Notes under the pieces: model-generated
What the model saw: the letters and a program-made list of their open reading frames with translations, nothing else
The model's database searches: none
Told to the model about the DNA's origin: nothing
In this document: positions 9,028 to 17,818 of the stretch, one piece after another
Position numbering within the stretch: the first letter of the stretch is position 1
How the letters are laid out: each line of letters opens with the position of its first letter
NCBI GenBank assembly: GCA_963816535.1
Contig: CAWFKW010000003.1
Location: 930,001 to 994,000 of the forward strand
Length of the DNA stretch: 64,000 nt
Direction: 5' to 3'
DNA from: CAWFKW01 sp963816535
Lineage (GTDB): Bacteria > Bacteroidota > Ignavibacteria > Tepidaquicellales > OLB5
Made by a program: the position numbers and the translations under genes

Positions 9028-9492
9028 ATGATGACAAAGCAAAGGAGATATTACTTTTTGACGCTCTTTCTGATTATTCTCTGCGGCTGCAACGAGCTTG
9101 TGCAGGTCTCCGGAATGCTCTTAGACAGGGTGAATTATCATTCATTCACAGGGGAGCTGGTTGTGAGCGTAAAAGACTTTGAAGGAAATTATGTTAGCGG
9201 GGTTCAGGTTTCGGTAACAAGGTCAGATGATTCAACCTGCGTCTTTTCTCCTAAATTGACCGGCGACAGGCAGCCGGTTCTCTTTTTGGCTCCGGATGAA
9301 CAGATAAACAGTATAGAGTGCGACACTGAAAAGCTCAATATTGAGGTATTCGTCGCCGGCGGACTTTTGCTTCGGCAAATAAGCGTGACCGCCATAAATC
9401 CGGATAAACCCATTTTTCTGGAATTCACAATTAGTCCTCTTGAGAGTAATCATGGCCAATACCAATCGAGATTTCAGAGATTTAAATATTAA
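9028..9492 (+). CDS. Small lipoprotein with a carboxypeptidase-regulatory-like/Ig-like domain
   Basis: 154 residues. Residues 5-21 form a lipoprotein signal ending in LCGC, with Cys21 as the lipidation site. Residues about 40-75 (GELVVSVKDFEGNYVSGVQVSVTRSD) resemble the opening strands of a CarboxypepD_reg-like or transthyretin-like beta-sandwich, a common accessory domain of envelope proteins in Bacteroidota. No enzymatic residues are visible. There is no obvious ribosome-binding site between the preceding terminator and the ATG, so the start (9028 or the next ATG) is uncertain. Confidence 0.6.
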   Translation: MMTKQRRYYFLTLFLIILCGCNELVQVSGMLLDRVNYHSFTGELVVSVKDFEGNYVSGVQVSVTRSDDSTCVFSPKLTGDRQPVLFLAPDEQINSIECDTEKLNIEVFVAGGLLLRQISVTAINPDKPIFLEFTISPLESNHGQYQSRFQRFKY

Positions 9493-9644
9493 TTTTCGCA
9501 AATGTATTTATCGTTGCGACTATCATCGCTGATCCGTGTCTGAGCTTTCTTATGATTGGGTCATAAAAAATGACCAATCTCTCAATTGGCCATTCTCTGT
9601 TGGTTCTAATATTTATTTGTTACGTTTTATTTACTCGGTTTTTA

Positions 9645-9742
9645 TTTACTGTTTGCTATTTATTATTTGCCTTTTTTGCCTTCTGCCTTCTGCTTTTTTA
9701 CGTTTTACGTTTGCCGTCTGCCTTCTCACGTATGCTACCTGA
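9645..9742. repeat. Degenerate heptanucleotide tandem array abutting the rseP stop codon
   Basis: Exactly fourteen consecutive 7-nt units (for example TTTGCTA, CTTCTGC, CTTCTGC, CGTTTTA, CGTTTGC, CGTCTGC, CTTCTCA) fill 9645-9742. The rseP stop codon (CTA on this strand) begins at 9743. The units are pyrimidine-rich on the plus strand. Apparent reading frames through it are low-complexity artefacts. Confidence 0.75.
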
Positions 9743-11068
9743 CTATATATGAATTATATCATTATAAACTACAAACGCCATAAACAACATCAAAATAACA
9801 AACCCAACATTCTGAACGACGATCTGTATCTTATGCGAAACAGGTTTTCTGAAAACCCCTTCATAGACCAGAAAGACGAAATGCCCCCCGTCTAACGCAG
9901 GAAATGGCAGGATGTTAATAATTGCCAAAGTTAAAGAAAGCATCGCCATAAATCCAAGGAATGAAAACAGCCCGCCTTCGGCTGATTGCCCCGCATATTG
10001 CGCTATCTTAACCGGCCCTCCTACCGCTTTTGAAAATGGAATATCGCCTTTGATTATCTTCCACATCGATTTCAGAAACAGCACGACGCCGTAATTCCAA
10101 AGGTCGCTTGCTCCTTCGGGTATAGCGGATATCACCCCGAACTTAATAGTTTTAATGCTTCCTGTAAACTTACCGACTCCAATGCCAATAGTGCTGTCTG
10201 CATCAGGCTTCACAGCGCCGCTCATTTCAGAGCCGTTTCTCTGCCATTTTAGGTTAATATCCTTGCCGGCATTTGATTTAATTATATCAACAAACTGCTG
10301 GGAATGGGTGATCTTAACGCCGTTTGCCTCGGTAATAACATCGCCGTTTTCAAGGCCAAGCTTCCCTGCCGGCTTATCGCCCACTACCTGCAGTATCTCA
10401 GGCGTCATATCAATCGGAAATATTCCAAAGGTATGCTCGTTCATATCCTTTTGAGCCGCCTTCGTTATCGCAACGTCTTTTATCTGGCCGGCGCGTTCAA
10501 GTTTAAGGTCAAGGTTCTCGCCCATATTCTCGATAAGTATATCGCCCCGGACTTCATCCCAATACTGAACCGACTTGCCGTTTACCGTGATTATCTTGTC
10601 CCCTGTTTTAATCCCCGACTTATCCGCAATCGAACCTGAGGATACATACCCTATAGTGGTTGTTTCCATGCGCGATTTCCCCTGGAACAGCGCTATCGAA
10701 TAAAATATAACAAACGCGAGAAGGGTGTTCATTATAACGCCCGCAGTTATTACTATCATCCTTTGGTAAACAGGTTTTGAACGAAACTCCCAAGGCTGGG
10801 GCGGTTTCTCAAGAAATTCTTTGTCCATGCTTTCATCGATCATACCAGCCACTTTAACATAACCCCCAAAAGGAAACAGCCCTAACCCGTATTCGGTATC
10901 GCCTTTAACAAATTTGAATATCCTCAGGTTGAAGAAATCGAAGAAAAGGTAAAACTTGTCAACTTTCATCTTGCAGAGCTTGGCGGCAATAAAATGCCCG
11001 AACTCATGTACGAACACAAGAATTACTATAGTTAACAGAAAATACAGGATTGTTGATACAATACTCAT
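9743..11068 (-). CDS. rseP: RIP metalloprotease RseP (site-2 protease)
   Basis: 441 residues. HEFGHF at residues 21-26 is the HExxH zinc motif, and NILPFPALDGGHF near residue 390 supplies the LDG aspartate ligand. Two PDZ regions (about 125-200 and 205-285; YVSSGSIADKSGIKTGDKIITVNG, then LGLENGDVITEANG) sit between the catalytic helices. Four transmembrane segments. It cleaves anti-sigma factors and leftover signal peptides within the membrane. It lies downstream of dxr (11179) on the same strand, a pairing common in bacteria. The stop codon directly borders a heptamer repeat array. Confidence 0.95.
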   Translation of the reverse strand: MSIVSTILYFLLTIVILVFVHEFGHFIAAKLCKMKVDKFYLFFDFFNLRIFKFVKGDTEYGLGLFPFGGYVKVAGMIDESMDKEFLEKPPQPWEFRSKPVYQRMIVITAGVIMNTLLAFVIFYSIALFQGKSRMETTTIGYVSSGSIADKSGIKTGDKIITVNGKSVQYWDEVRGDILIENMGENLDLKLERAGQIKDVAITKAAQKDMNEHTFGIFPIDMTPEILQVVGDKPAGKLGLENGDVITEANGVKITHSQQFVDIIKSNAGKDINLKWQRNGSEMSGAVKPDADSTIGIGVGKFTGSIKTIKFGVISAIPEGASDLWNYGVVLFLKSMWKIIKGDIPFSKAVGGPVKIAQYAGQSAEGGLFSFLGFMAMLSLTLAIINILPFPALDGGHFVFLVYEGVFRKPVSHKIQIVVQNVGFVILMLFMAFVVYNDIIHI

Positions 11069-11178
11069 TTTAAATTATGTCTCCATTCGGACGGCAAGAA
11101 TAAGAATAAAGGAACTCATTTTTTCCAAAGCTTACCGTAATTATTATTAATTAATTTTCAAAACTTAGTGAACGCATG

Positions 11179-12345
11179 TTAATTCAGCGATTGCGCAGAT
11201 TCGTAAACAAACTCTCTTGACCACCTGTCAATTTCGATAATGTTTTCAAGAACCAGCTTGTTGTGGTTGCTGTGCTTATCGAGGGCGGATTTTATTAAAT
11301 ATGGTATCTGCAAAAATTTTATTTTCTTATTTAAGAACAATTCAACCGCCGCCTCGTTAGAACCGTTAAGAACGACCGGATAAGAACCGCCAAGCTTTAT
11401 AACTTCATAAGCAAGGTTAAGACATTCAAACTTATCAAAATCAGGCCGCTCAAATGTGAGGCTCTTCAGATCTTCAAGCCTTAACCTTGGATAACCTGAT
11501 TCTATCCTATCCGGGTAGGTTAAAGCGTATTGTATAGGTATTTTCATGTCAGGCACTCCCAGCTGCGCCTTAACGGAACCATCGGCAAATTCAACCATTG
11601 AATGAACAATTGATTGCGGATGAATTAAAACCTCTATATTTTCCACCGATATATCAAACAGCCATTTAGCTTCAATAATTTCAAAGCCCTTGTTCATCAG
11701 CGTAGCGGAGTCAATCGTTATCTTGTTTCCCATTTTCCAGTTGGGGTGATTAAGCGCTTCTTCCGAAGAAACGCTTCTCATGTGATCAACAGATTTCTCC
11801 CTGAACGGGCCGCCTGAAGCGGTAAGAATCAGCTTCGAGATCCTGTTAAAAGGCTCGCCCTGAATGCACTGTAATATAGCGCTGTGTTCGCTGTCTATTG
11901 GCAGAAGTCGCGACTTCGTTTCCCGCAGCAGTTCTGTTATCAACTCGCCGGCAACTACAAGCGATTCCTTATTGGCAAGCGCTATGTCTTTCCCGCTACT
12001 GATAGATTCTATTGTTGGAATGAGTCCGCTGAATCCTACAAGCGCATTGACCGCAAGCTCATAATCATCCCTTTGAGCAATTTCTTTTATGCCCTCAGGC
12101 CCGAATAGGATCTCGCAATCGTTATTAAAAGAACGGCTCTTCAAATCGTTGTAACATTCCTTCCGGAATATTACAGCCGCGTTAGGCTTGAATTCGTTTA
12201 TCTGTTTACAAAGCTCTTCAGCGTTGGAATTCCCCGTTAGGTATTTCACTTTCACAGGGTACCCGTTCCTATTTAGGCTCTGTACTGCCAGAAGCGTATT
12301 TTTACCGATTGAGCCGGTCGAGCCAAAAATTGCGATGTTCTTCAT
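11179..12345 (-). CDS. dxr: 1-deoxy-D-xylulose 5-phosphate reductoisomerase
   Basis: 388 residues, normal family length. Residues 4-13 (IAFGSTGSIG type, here IFGSTGSIGKNT) bind NADPH. ANKESLVVAGEL near 125 and DSEHSAILQC near 150 provide the metal and substrate residues. NKITIDSATLMNKGFEIIEAKWLF near 205 is the flexible catalytic loop region. Converts DXP to MEP in the non-mevalonate isoprenoid pathway. Starts at ATG 12345 with about 395 bp of non-coding DNA upstream, and precedes rseP by about 110 bp. Confidence 0.97.
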   Translation of the reverse strand: MKNIAIFGSTGSIGKNTLLAVQSLNRNGYPVKVKYLTGNSNAEELCKQINEFKPNAAVIFRKECYNDLKSRSFNNDCEILFGPEGIKEIAQRDDYELAVNALVGFSGLIPTIESISSGKDIALANKESLVVAGELITELLRETKSRLLPIDSEHSAILQCIQGEPFNRISKLILTASGGPFREKSVDHMRSVSSEEALNHPNWKMGNKITIDSATLMNKGFEIIEAKWLFDISVENIEVLIHPQSIVHSMVEFADGSVKAQLGVPDMKIPIQYALTYPDRIESGYPRLRLEDLKSLTFERPDFDKFECLNLAYEVIKLGGSYPVVLNGSNEAAVELFLNKKIKFLQIPYLIKSALDKHSNHNKLVLENIIEIDRWSREFVYESAQSLN

Positions 12346-12740
12346 ATAACAAGCCTAATTTACTAATTTAGCAGTATTTCGTATAAGTTAATATACTCTA
12401 AATAAGTAGATTTGATTTGCGCGCCCCTGGCTTCAATAACAAACTTATTTCATTTATAGAAGCACTTAGTGGCAAATTTACCCAAATTTCAGATACCATG
12501 AAAGGAGTAATTATTTCAAAAACTTTCTAGTTAGCGCAATCTATTACAAAATTTGCACGTCTAACGTATATATGGTAGCGATAATTAATTATATTCCTAG
12601 TATCTTAATATGATTATTTAATGCCACCTTTATGTTTCTGCCGAATATTACTTGAAAAACCCACTTTTACAATGATCCAATTTGAAAAAGTAAATAAATG
12701 ATAAACATAATAAATAAATTCCTAACTAAATTTATTAAAA
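12346..12740. other. Non-coding divergent promoter region (about 395 bp)
   Basis: AT-rich spacer between dxr (-) and the lipoprotein gene at 12741 (+). I see no repeat array, RNA gene or convincing small reading frame; it must hold the promoters of both genes. Confidence 0.5.
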
Positions 12741-13769
12741 ATGACAAAACTGACCAAAACAATCTTCATCTGCATTGCCATTTTAACGTTTCCAATCCTT
12801 TACATTGGATGCGATAATTCCGGCATCGTAGTACATTCGCCCAGCGCTGTATTTGACCATGGTAATTATCCGAACCTGCCGGATGATGAGCATGCCACTT
12901 ACGAGCTTTTTGTTAGCTTCAGCTCAGGCGCCAACGGGCAGGGACCGAAAACTTATTGCAGCATGGGAAAATTTAATATTGCCACTACAGGGCAGGCTGT
13001 CGATCTTTCCGGCTCACCCATAAAATTTAAATTTGATTTTTCACCTGATATGTCTAAAGCTGTAGACGCTATCATTACAATTGAGCCTTATCCTGATAAC
13101 GATACGGTACCCAATGGTCCTGTTTTTATGGGCGGCGGAAAGGCTCTTGTCAATACAGTTTATGAATTCGATTTCACAATGAACTTCTGGGGCGGGCTTG
13201 GACAGATCGCGGACCAGTTCCGGACCGATAATGCCCAATTCATTTTGGCCTCGCCTTCAGCGGGATATCCTTCTGCGCAGTTTACCCGTGGAGTTTGGTT
13301 TACTCCGGACTCAACCGGAACCAACCCCGGTATTACATGCGCGTCTTTACCTGATTCGCTTAAATGGACCTATCACGCTTATTTGATTGATACCAGAGAC
13401 ACCGTGAATGGTATTTATAATATCGGAAAGTTTCAGGACCCTAACGCTGCGGACGGACTCGGTTCATGTTTTGGGAACGGCAATGCCTGGAACAAGCCGG
13501 GACAGGACTGGATTCAGTCAAATTGCCCGGGAGGCGGAGTGCACGATATAGACGGGACTTTTCCATACAGTCTTAACAACGGCAATTACAAACTGCTTGT
13601 AACGTTAGAGCCTAAATCAAGGACGCTTAAAACTCCGTTCTTCTTCAGAGTGTTTTACGGTCCCATTCCGGCCGGAACCGGATTTAACATACCGCTGACA
13701 CTTCAAAATGTAACGATAGGCAACATGCCGGGCGGCGACATAACAATTAACAGCAATGATGAAAAATAA
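12741..13769 (+). CDS. Lipoprotein of unknown function (342 aa)
   Basis: The N-terminus (basic MTKLTK, hydrophobic core, YIGC) is a lipoprotein signal with Cys24 as the lipidated residue. The mature part is rich in Gly, Pro, Asn and aromatic residues, typical of exported beta-sandwich proteins, and contains several scattered cysteines. A GGGVHDIDGTFPYSLNNGNYKLLVTLEPKSRT stretch near 265-300 looks like a beta-domain. No catalytic motif is recognisable. It is monocistronic, ending at a bidirectional terminator shared with the convergent kynurenine operon. Confidence 0.7.
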   Translation: MTKLTKTIFICIAILTFPILYIGCDNSGIVVHSPSAVFDHGNYPNLPDDEHATYELFVSFSSGANGQGPKTYCSMGKFNIATTGQAVDLSGSPIKFKFDFSPDMSKAVDAIITIEPYPDNDTVPNGPVFMGGGKALVNTVYEFDFTMNFWGGLGQIADQFRTDNAQFILASPSAGYPSAQFTRGVWFTPDSTGTNPGITCASLPDSLKWTYHAYLIDTRDTVNGIYNIGKFQDPNAADGLGSCFGNGNAWNKPGQDWIQSNCPGGGVHDIDGTFPYSLNNGNYKLLVTLEPKSRTLKTPFFFRVFYGPIPAGTGFNIPLTLQNVTIGNMPGGDITINSNDEK

Positions 13770-13789
13770 TCAGCTTATATTGTAATTTA

Positions 13790-13819
13790 AAAAAGGGAGA
13801 TGAACAGTCTCCCTTTTTT
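13790..13819. terminator. Bidirectional terminator between the lipoprotein gene and the kynurenine operon
   Basis: AAAAGGGAGA (13791-13800) pairs perfectly with TCTCCCTTTT (13808-13817) around a seven-base loop, with A and T runs on both sides. It therefore works for the plus-strand gene ending at 13769 and the minus-strand operon ending at 13840. Confidence 0.9.
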
Positions 13820-13839
13820 ATTTCAATATCCGGGATACT

Positions 13840-15210
13840 CTATAACATATCAATTGCAGTAAGCGAACCATTCACCAGTTTTTCTGCGTTTGTCCAATCA
13901 ACTTTTTCTATGCTCTCAATACCTTCGGAAAGCTCGTGCAATATTCGTTCCTGCACCTTGCCCCTATCAAGCGCAACAGAATACGGAATTCGGTGGAAAG
14001 TCACCATTGAATATTTAGGCATGAATTTTTCGGGGTACAGCCTGAAGAGCTCAGCCTCTATCTTCTTCTTTAGCTGAAAACGCGGCTGCGCCACAAGGTC
14101 GCGCATTTCAACAAAATTTTCCTGCGCCAGGTCGGCAATAGCGTCCGAGTTCGGTTTTCGGATTCTTTGGTATTCTTCAAAAATAAGGCCCCATTTTCCG
14201 CTGTGCTTTTCTATAAGCCAGTTCAGATAAGTGCAGTCTTCAAATGCGGCGTTCATACCCTGCCCAAAAAACGGCACTATTGCGTGGGCAGAGTCGCCCA
14301 ATAAGGCTGCTTTCCCCGAGGCGCACCATGGGTAACACTTGATTGTTATCAGGTTACCGGTCGGATTTCCAAAGAACTCATTTGCAAATTCGGGCATCAG
14401 CTTAGCCGCATCAGGGAAATGTTTCCCGAAGAACGCATTTACTTTTTCAGCGTCATCCAGGCCTTCAAAGCTGTTTTCCCCGCCATGCTCATTATCATAA
14501 GCTAAAAATAACGTACATGTGTAGCTGCCATCAAGATTTGGAAGCGCAATCAGCATGAACGAGCCCCGCGGCCAGATGTGCAGAGCATTCTTCTCCATGA
14601 GGAATGAGTTGTTTGGCCCGGGAGGTATCGAAAGCTCTTTGTAGCCGTAGTTCTCATATTCCTGCGAAAAATCAAACCTCGGAAGCTTAAGCATTTCCAT
14701 TCTGACAGGCGAAGCAGCCCCGTCGGTAGCAATGGTTACTCCGGATTTAACCGTGAATCCTTTCCCGTCAATTTCGTTATGAAACAGGCTAACGCCGTTA
14801 TTAAAATCCATTCCGAGGCAGCGGCTGTTAAAATGAAATTTAACTTTATTATAACCCTCAGCCAGGTCCATAAGCTTCTTGTTCAGCTCGGCCCTTGATA
14901 CTGCATTTATATATTCTGAGTCATCTTTGCCGTATCTCTGGAACATTGCTGAGCCATCCTGGCCGTGAATCATCCGGCCGTACATCGGTATGGCAATCTT
15001 CTTTATTTCATCATACAAACCAACTTCTTTTAGAGCAAATATACCGCGTGTCGAAAGCGCCAGGTTTATCGAGCGCCCGCCTCCGATCTCATGGCTGCGC
15101 ATGTCCGGGCGGCGTTCGTATACATCGATCGCGAAGCCGCGCTTAGCTAAATATACCGAGAGCAGCGAACCCGCTAATCCCGCGCCTATGATTGTAATTT
15201 TATTATCCAT
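13840..15210 (-). CDS. kmo: Kynurenine 3-monooxygenase
   Basis: 456 residues from ATG 15210; the longer frame to 15240 would overlap kynU and lacks support. NKITIIGAGLAGSLLSVYLAKRG at residues 3-25 is the FAD Rossmann GxGxxG. RSINLALSTRGIFAL near 50 is characteristic of eukaryote-type KMO. GDSAHAIVPFFGQGMNAAFEDC near 305 is the second FAD motif of class A flavin monooxygenases. It hydroxylates L-kynurenine to 3-hydroxykynurenine using NADPH and O2. A C-terminal hydrophobic or amphipathic end may touch the membrane. Its ATG overlaps the kynU stop (TAATG), and it is the last gene before the terminator. Confidence 0.95.
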   Translation of the reverse strand: MDNKITIIGAGLAGSLLSVYLAKRGFAIDVYERRPDMRSHEIGGGRSINLALSTRGIFALKEVGLYDEIKKIAIPMYGRMIHGQDGSAMFQRYGKDDSEYINAVSRAELNKKLMDLAEGYNKVKFHFNSRCLGMDFNNGVSLFHNEIDGKGFTVKSGVTIATDGAASPVRMEMLKLPRFDFSQEYENYGYKELSIPPGPNNSFLMEKNALHIWPRGSFMLIALPNLDGSYTCTLFLAYDNEHGGENSFEGLDDAEKVNAFFGKHFPDAAKLMPEFANEFFGNPTGNLITIKCYPWCASGKAALLGDSAHAIVPFFGQGMNAAFEDCTYLNWLIEKHSGKWGLIFEEYQRIRKPNSDAIADLAQENFVEMRDLVAQPRFQLKKKIEAELFRLYPEKFMPKYSMVTFHRIPYSVALDRGKVQERILHELSEGIESIEKVDWTNAEKLVNGSLTAIDML

Positions 15211-16466
15211 TATTTGAACAATAATTCCACTGCATTCCAAACATCTGTAAAAGAATTATAAAAAGGAACAGGAGCGATTCTTATTACGTCCGGTTCCCGC
15301 CAGTCGCAAATTACGCCGCTATTATTAAGCTTGCTGTGAATTTCCTTTCCGTTATTTTCCGTCCTTAATGAAAGCTGGCACCCGCGCTGTGAAGGCTCTT
15401 TTGGAGTTATGATTTCAATTGACCCGTTATTTCTCTCGTTAATTAGAAATTCCGCAAATCCGGTTAGCGCTTCGCTTTTGTCACGAAGCCTGCTCATACC
15501 AACTTCTTCAAACATATCGAGCGACGCTCTCAAAGCCGCCAGCTGCAGTATCGGCGGGTTGCTCAGCTGCCAGCTTTCAACCGTCGGAATGGGTATGTAC
15601 TTATGCTCCATCAAAAATCTTGTAGCTTTATCATGCCCCCACCAGCCAAGGAATTTAGGAAGGTTCCCGTCGTTAATATGCCTTTCGTGCACAAATGCGC
15701 CGGCTATGGCGCCGGGTCCGCCGTTTAAATATTTGTATGAACACCACACGGCAAAATCAACATCCCAGTCATGCAGGTTCAAAATCATGTTGCCCGCGCC
15801 GTGCGCCATATCGAAACCAACGTAGCACCCTTTCTTATGGCCGGCTTTTGTTATACGCTCATATTCAAACGCCTGCCCTGTGTAATAGTTCACTCCTGCA
15901 AATAAGACCAATGCAAACGAATCGCCTTCCATATCCAGGAAATCTTCTATGTCTTCAGTCCTTATAATATGTTCCCCCGGTCGCGGTTTCATTTCTACAA
16001 GCGACTCCGCGGGGTTATAGCCATGAAATTTTATTTGCGATTGAACTGCATAATGGTCGGATGGAAATGTGTTTGCCTCTACCAGAATTTTATATCTTTC
16101 GGGCGTCGGGCGGTAGAATGACACCATCATCAAATGAAGGTTCACAGAAAGAGTATTCATGTTCACAACTTCTGCAGGGAGCGCCCCTGCTAAATGCGCT
16201 GTTTGTTCAGTCAGAAATTCGTGATATGGCAGCCATGGGTGTTTGGCGCTCATGTGCCCTTCAACTGCAAGCGTTTCCCAGTCTTTTAGTTCCTGTTCAA
16301 CATACTCCCGTACAGTTTTAGGCTGAAGCCCGAGAGAATTCCCTGCAAAATATGCCTGCTCCCTGCCGTCTTTCATTTTAGGGATAAAAAACTTATCGCG
16401 ATAGTTCCTTAACGGGTCGTTTGAATCAAGCTCTTCGGCGAATGATTTAACTGATTTATACTTCAT
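15210..16466 (-). CDS. kynU: Kynureninase
   Basis: 418 residues from ATG 16466 (MKYKSVKSFAEELD); a TTG 13 codons earlier would overlap the upstream gene. FAGNSLGLQPKTVREYVEQEL near residue 40 and VWCSYKYLNGGPGAIAGAFVHE near residue 225 are kynureninase signatures; the lysine of SYKYLNGG is the PLP Schiff-base residue. It cleaves 3-hydroxykynurenine to 3-hydroxyanthranilate plus alanine. Sandwiched between the nitrobindin-like gene and kmo, with a one-base stop/start overlap to kmo. Family-typical length. Confidence 0.96.
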   Translation of the reverse strand: MKYKSVKSFAEELDSNDPLRNYRDKFFIPKMKDGREQAYFAGNSLGLQPKTVREYVEQELKDWETLAVEGHMSAKHPWLPYHEFLTEQTAHLAGALPAEVVNMNTLSVNLHLMMVSFYRPTPERYKILVEANTFPSDHYAVQSQIKFHGYNPAESLVEMKPRPGEHIIRTEDIEDFLDMEGDSFALVLFAGVNYYTGQAFEYERITKAGHKKGCYVGFDMAHGAGNMILNLHDWDVDFAVWCSYKYLNGGPGAIAGAFVHERHINDGNLPKFLGWWGHDKATRFLMEHKYIPIPTVESWQLSNPPILQLAALRASLDMFEEVGMSRLRDKSEALTGFAEFLINERNNGSIEIITPKEPSQRGCQLSLRTENNGKEIHSKLNNSGVICDWREPDVIRIAPVPFYNSFTDVWNAVELLFK

Positions 16467-16476
16467 TGATCTTGAC

Positions 16477-16968
16477 TTATTTAACTCTGAGCAATGTTGA
16501 TTCAAGGTGATGCTGGAACTGCGGAGTCATTTTAGTCGCCATATTTACATAATATTTAAGCGCGTCGCCGTCCAGGTAAAAATCGCGGGTTGTTCGGACC
16601 ATTCTTTCATCGTTGGCAAATGCCCGCGATTCCAGGGCAAGATGAAATGTATTGCCTGAAAACATAGAAAGGCTTCCGCTCAAAACCTCAGTTCTTCCGT
16701 TATTCTGAGCGTTTGATAAAATATAAACGCCGTCTTCCTTGCATAAAATGTAACCGCTTTCCCAATGAAGGGGAGCCGATTTCTCGTTGTCTTTTACATA
16801 CCAGGTGCGCTGTTCAAAAAATAAGGCAAGGTCAGACTCTACAAACTCAAACTTAATTTCATCAAGGTATTCTGTTGTTTGTATAGTGGGGTACGTTGCG
16901 AGTCCCCTGCCCTTCCACACTCCCGCAATGGAAGCGATCCTTTCAATCGGTACACGAAGATTTTTCAT
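16477..16968 (-). CDS. Nitrobindin-like heme-binding beta-barrel protein (DUF1794)
   Basis: 163 residues. GVWKGRGLATYPTI at residues 17-30 is the GxWxGxG motif of the nitrobindin/THAP4-like beta-barrel. A histidine pair near the C-terminus (QFQHHLESTLLRV) is where the family places its proximal heme ligand. Nitrobindins hold ferric heme and react with peroxynitrite or bind NO. It is the third gene of the kynB-FKBP-nitrobindin-kynU-kmo operon, 10 nt before kynU. A heme protein in a tryptophan operon may serve heme handling or protection; that is inference. Confidence 0.8.
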   Translation of the reverse strand: MKNLRVPIERIASIAGVWKGRGLATYPTIQTTEYLDEIKFEFVESDLALFFEQRTWYVKDNEKSAPLHWESGYILCKEDGVYILSNAQNNGRTEVLSGSLSMFSGNTFHLALESRAFANDERMVRTTRDFYLDGDALKYYVNMATKMTPQFQHHLESTLLRVK

Positions 16969-16989
16969 ATCAGTTGTTGTGTTTTAAGG

Positions 16990-17766
16990 TTATTTGCTAT
17001 TCTGGTTCATTTGATCAATCATTTTTTTGGCGTTGTCATTGCCGGGATTAAGCTCAAGCGACTTTTTATAATTTTTCATTGCCAATTTTATGTTTCCGTC
17101 GTTCATATAACCTTCTCCTAGCGAATCATAAACATTGAATGATTTGGGAAACTGCTCCACGTTCAGCTTGAATATTTCTATCGCCTGTTTTTTCATACCT
17201 GCCTGCAATAACTGGTAGCCCATTGTATTGAGTTCGCTTTCTTTGAAGTTATAATCATCCGGGTAGTCGTCTTTCAGGTCGTTATAAAGGTCTATTGCCG
17301 TTTCAACATCTTTATTCACGACAACCTGCATCATAGTATCGATTATTGATTTAAGCGGTTTATGAACGTTTACCAGCTCTACGTCAAAGATGAGCGTTGC
17401 GTTCGGCGGAATAACCTTCCCGGCGCCCTTATCGCCATATGCAAGGTCCGGTGGAATTATCAGCCTCATCTTATCGCCAACCCTCATCAAAGCAATACCT
17501 TCGTCCCAGCCTTTGATGACCATTCCGGCTCCTAATGTAAACTCGATCGGTTCGCCTCTCTTATATGAGTTGTCAAATTCTGTGCCGTCGGTTAGCATGC
17601 CAATGTAATTAACATCGACTGATTTCCCGTTCACGGCTTTCTTCCCTTTTCCTTTCGCGGTAATCATGTACTTCAGCCCGCTCGCTGTAGTTAATGTATC
17701 TACTGATTGCGTGAATATAGAGCCTGAGAAAATAAATAATGCAATTAAAACGATCAATTTATTCAT
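16990..17766 (-). CDS. FKBP-type peptidyl-prolyl isomerase with C-terminal TPR region, exported
   Basis: 258 residues. Residues 1-19 are a signal peptide. Residues about 25-135 form an FKBP domain: VDVNYIGMLTDGTEFDNSYKRGEPIEFTLGAGMVIKGWDEGIALM, then LIIPPDLAYGDKGAGKVIPPNATLIFDVELV. The remaining part (about 140-258) is helical, with TPR-like units such as FNVYDSLGEGYMNDGNIKLAMKNYKKSLELNPGN. It should catalyse prolyl isomerisation in the periplasm. It sits between kynB and the nitrobindin gene with short spacers, so it is likely co-transcribed with kyn genes although its link to the pathway is unclear. Confidence 0.9.
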   Translation of the reverse strand: MNKLIVLIALFIFSGSIFTQSVDTLTTASGLKYMITAKGKGKKAVNGKSVDVNYIGMLTDGTEFDNSYKRGEPIEFTLGAGMVIKGWDEGIALMRVGDKMRLIIPPDLAYGDKGAGKVIPPNATLIFDVELVNVHKPLKSIIDTMMQVVVNKDVETAIDLYNDLKDDYPDDYNFKESELNTMGYQLLQAGMKKQAIEIFKLNVEQFPKSFNVYDSLGEGYMNDGNIKLAMKNYKKSLELNPGNDNAKKMIDQMNQNSK

Positions 17767-17818
17767 CGGATAATAATATATTTTGATTTAAAAAAATTCG
17801 CTTTGTTTTAATTCCGCG

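Noticed and set aside
9536..9752. Overlapping plus-strand frames of about 60-68 codons
   Set aside because: Low-complexity translation of the heptamer array (Leu/Phe/Cys-rich); no start signal.
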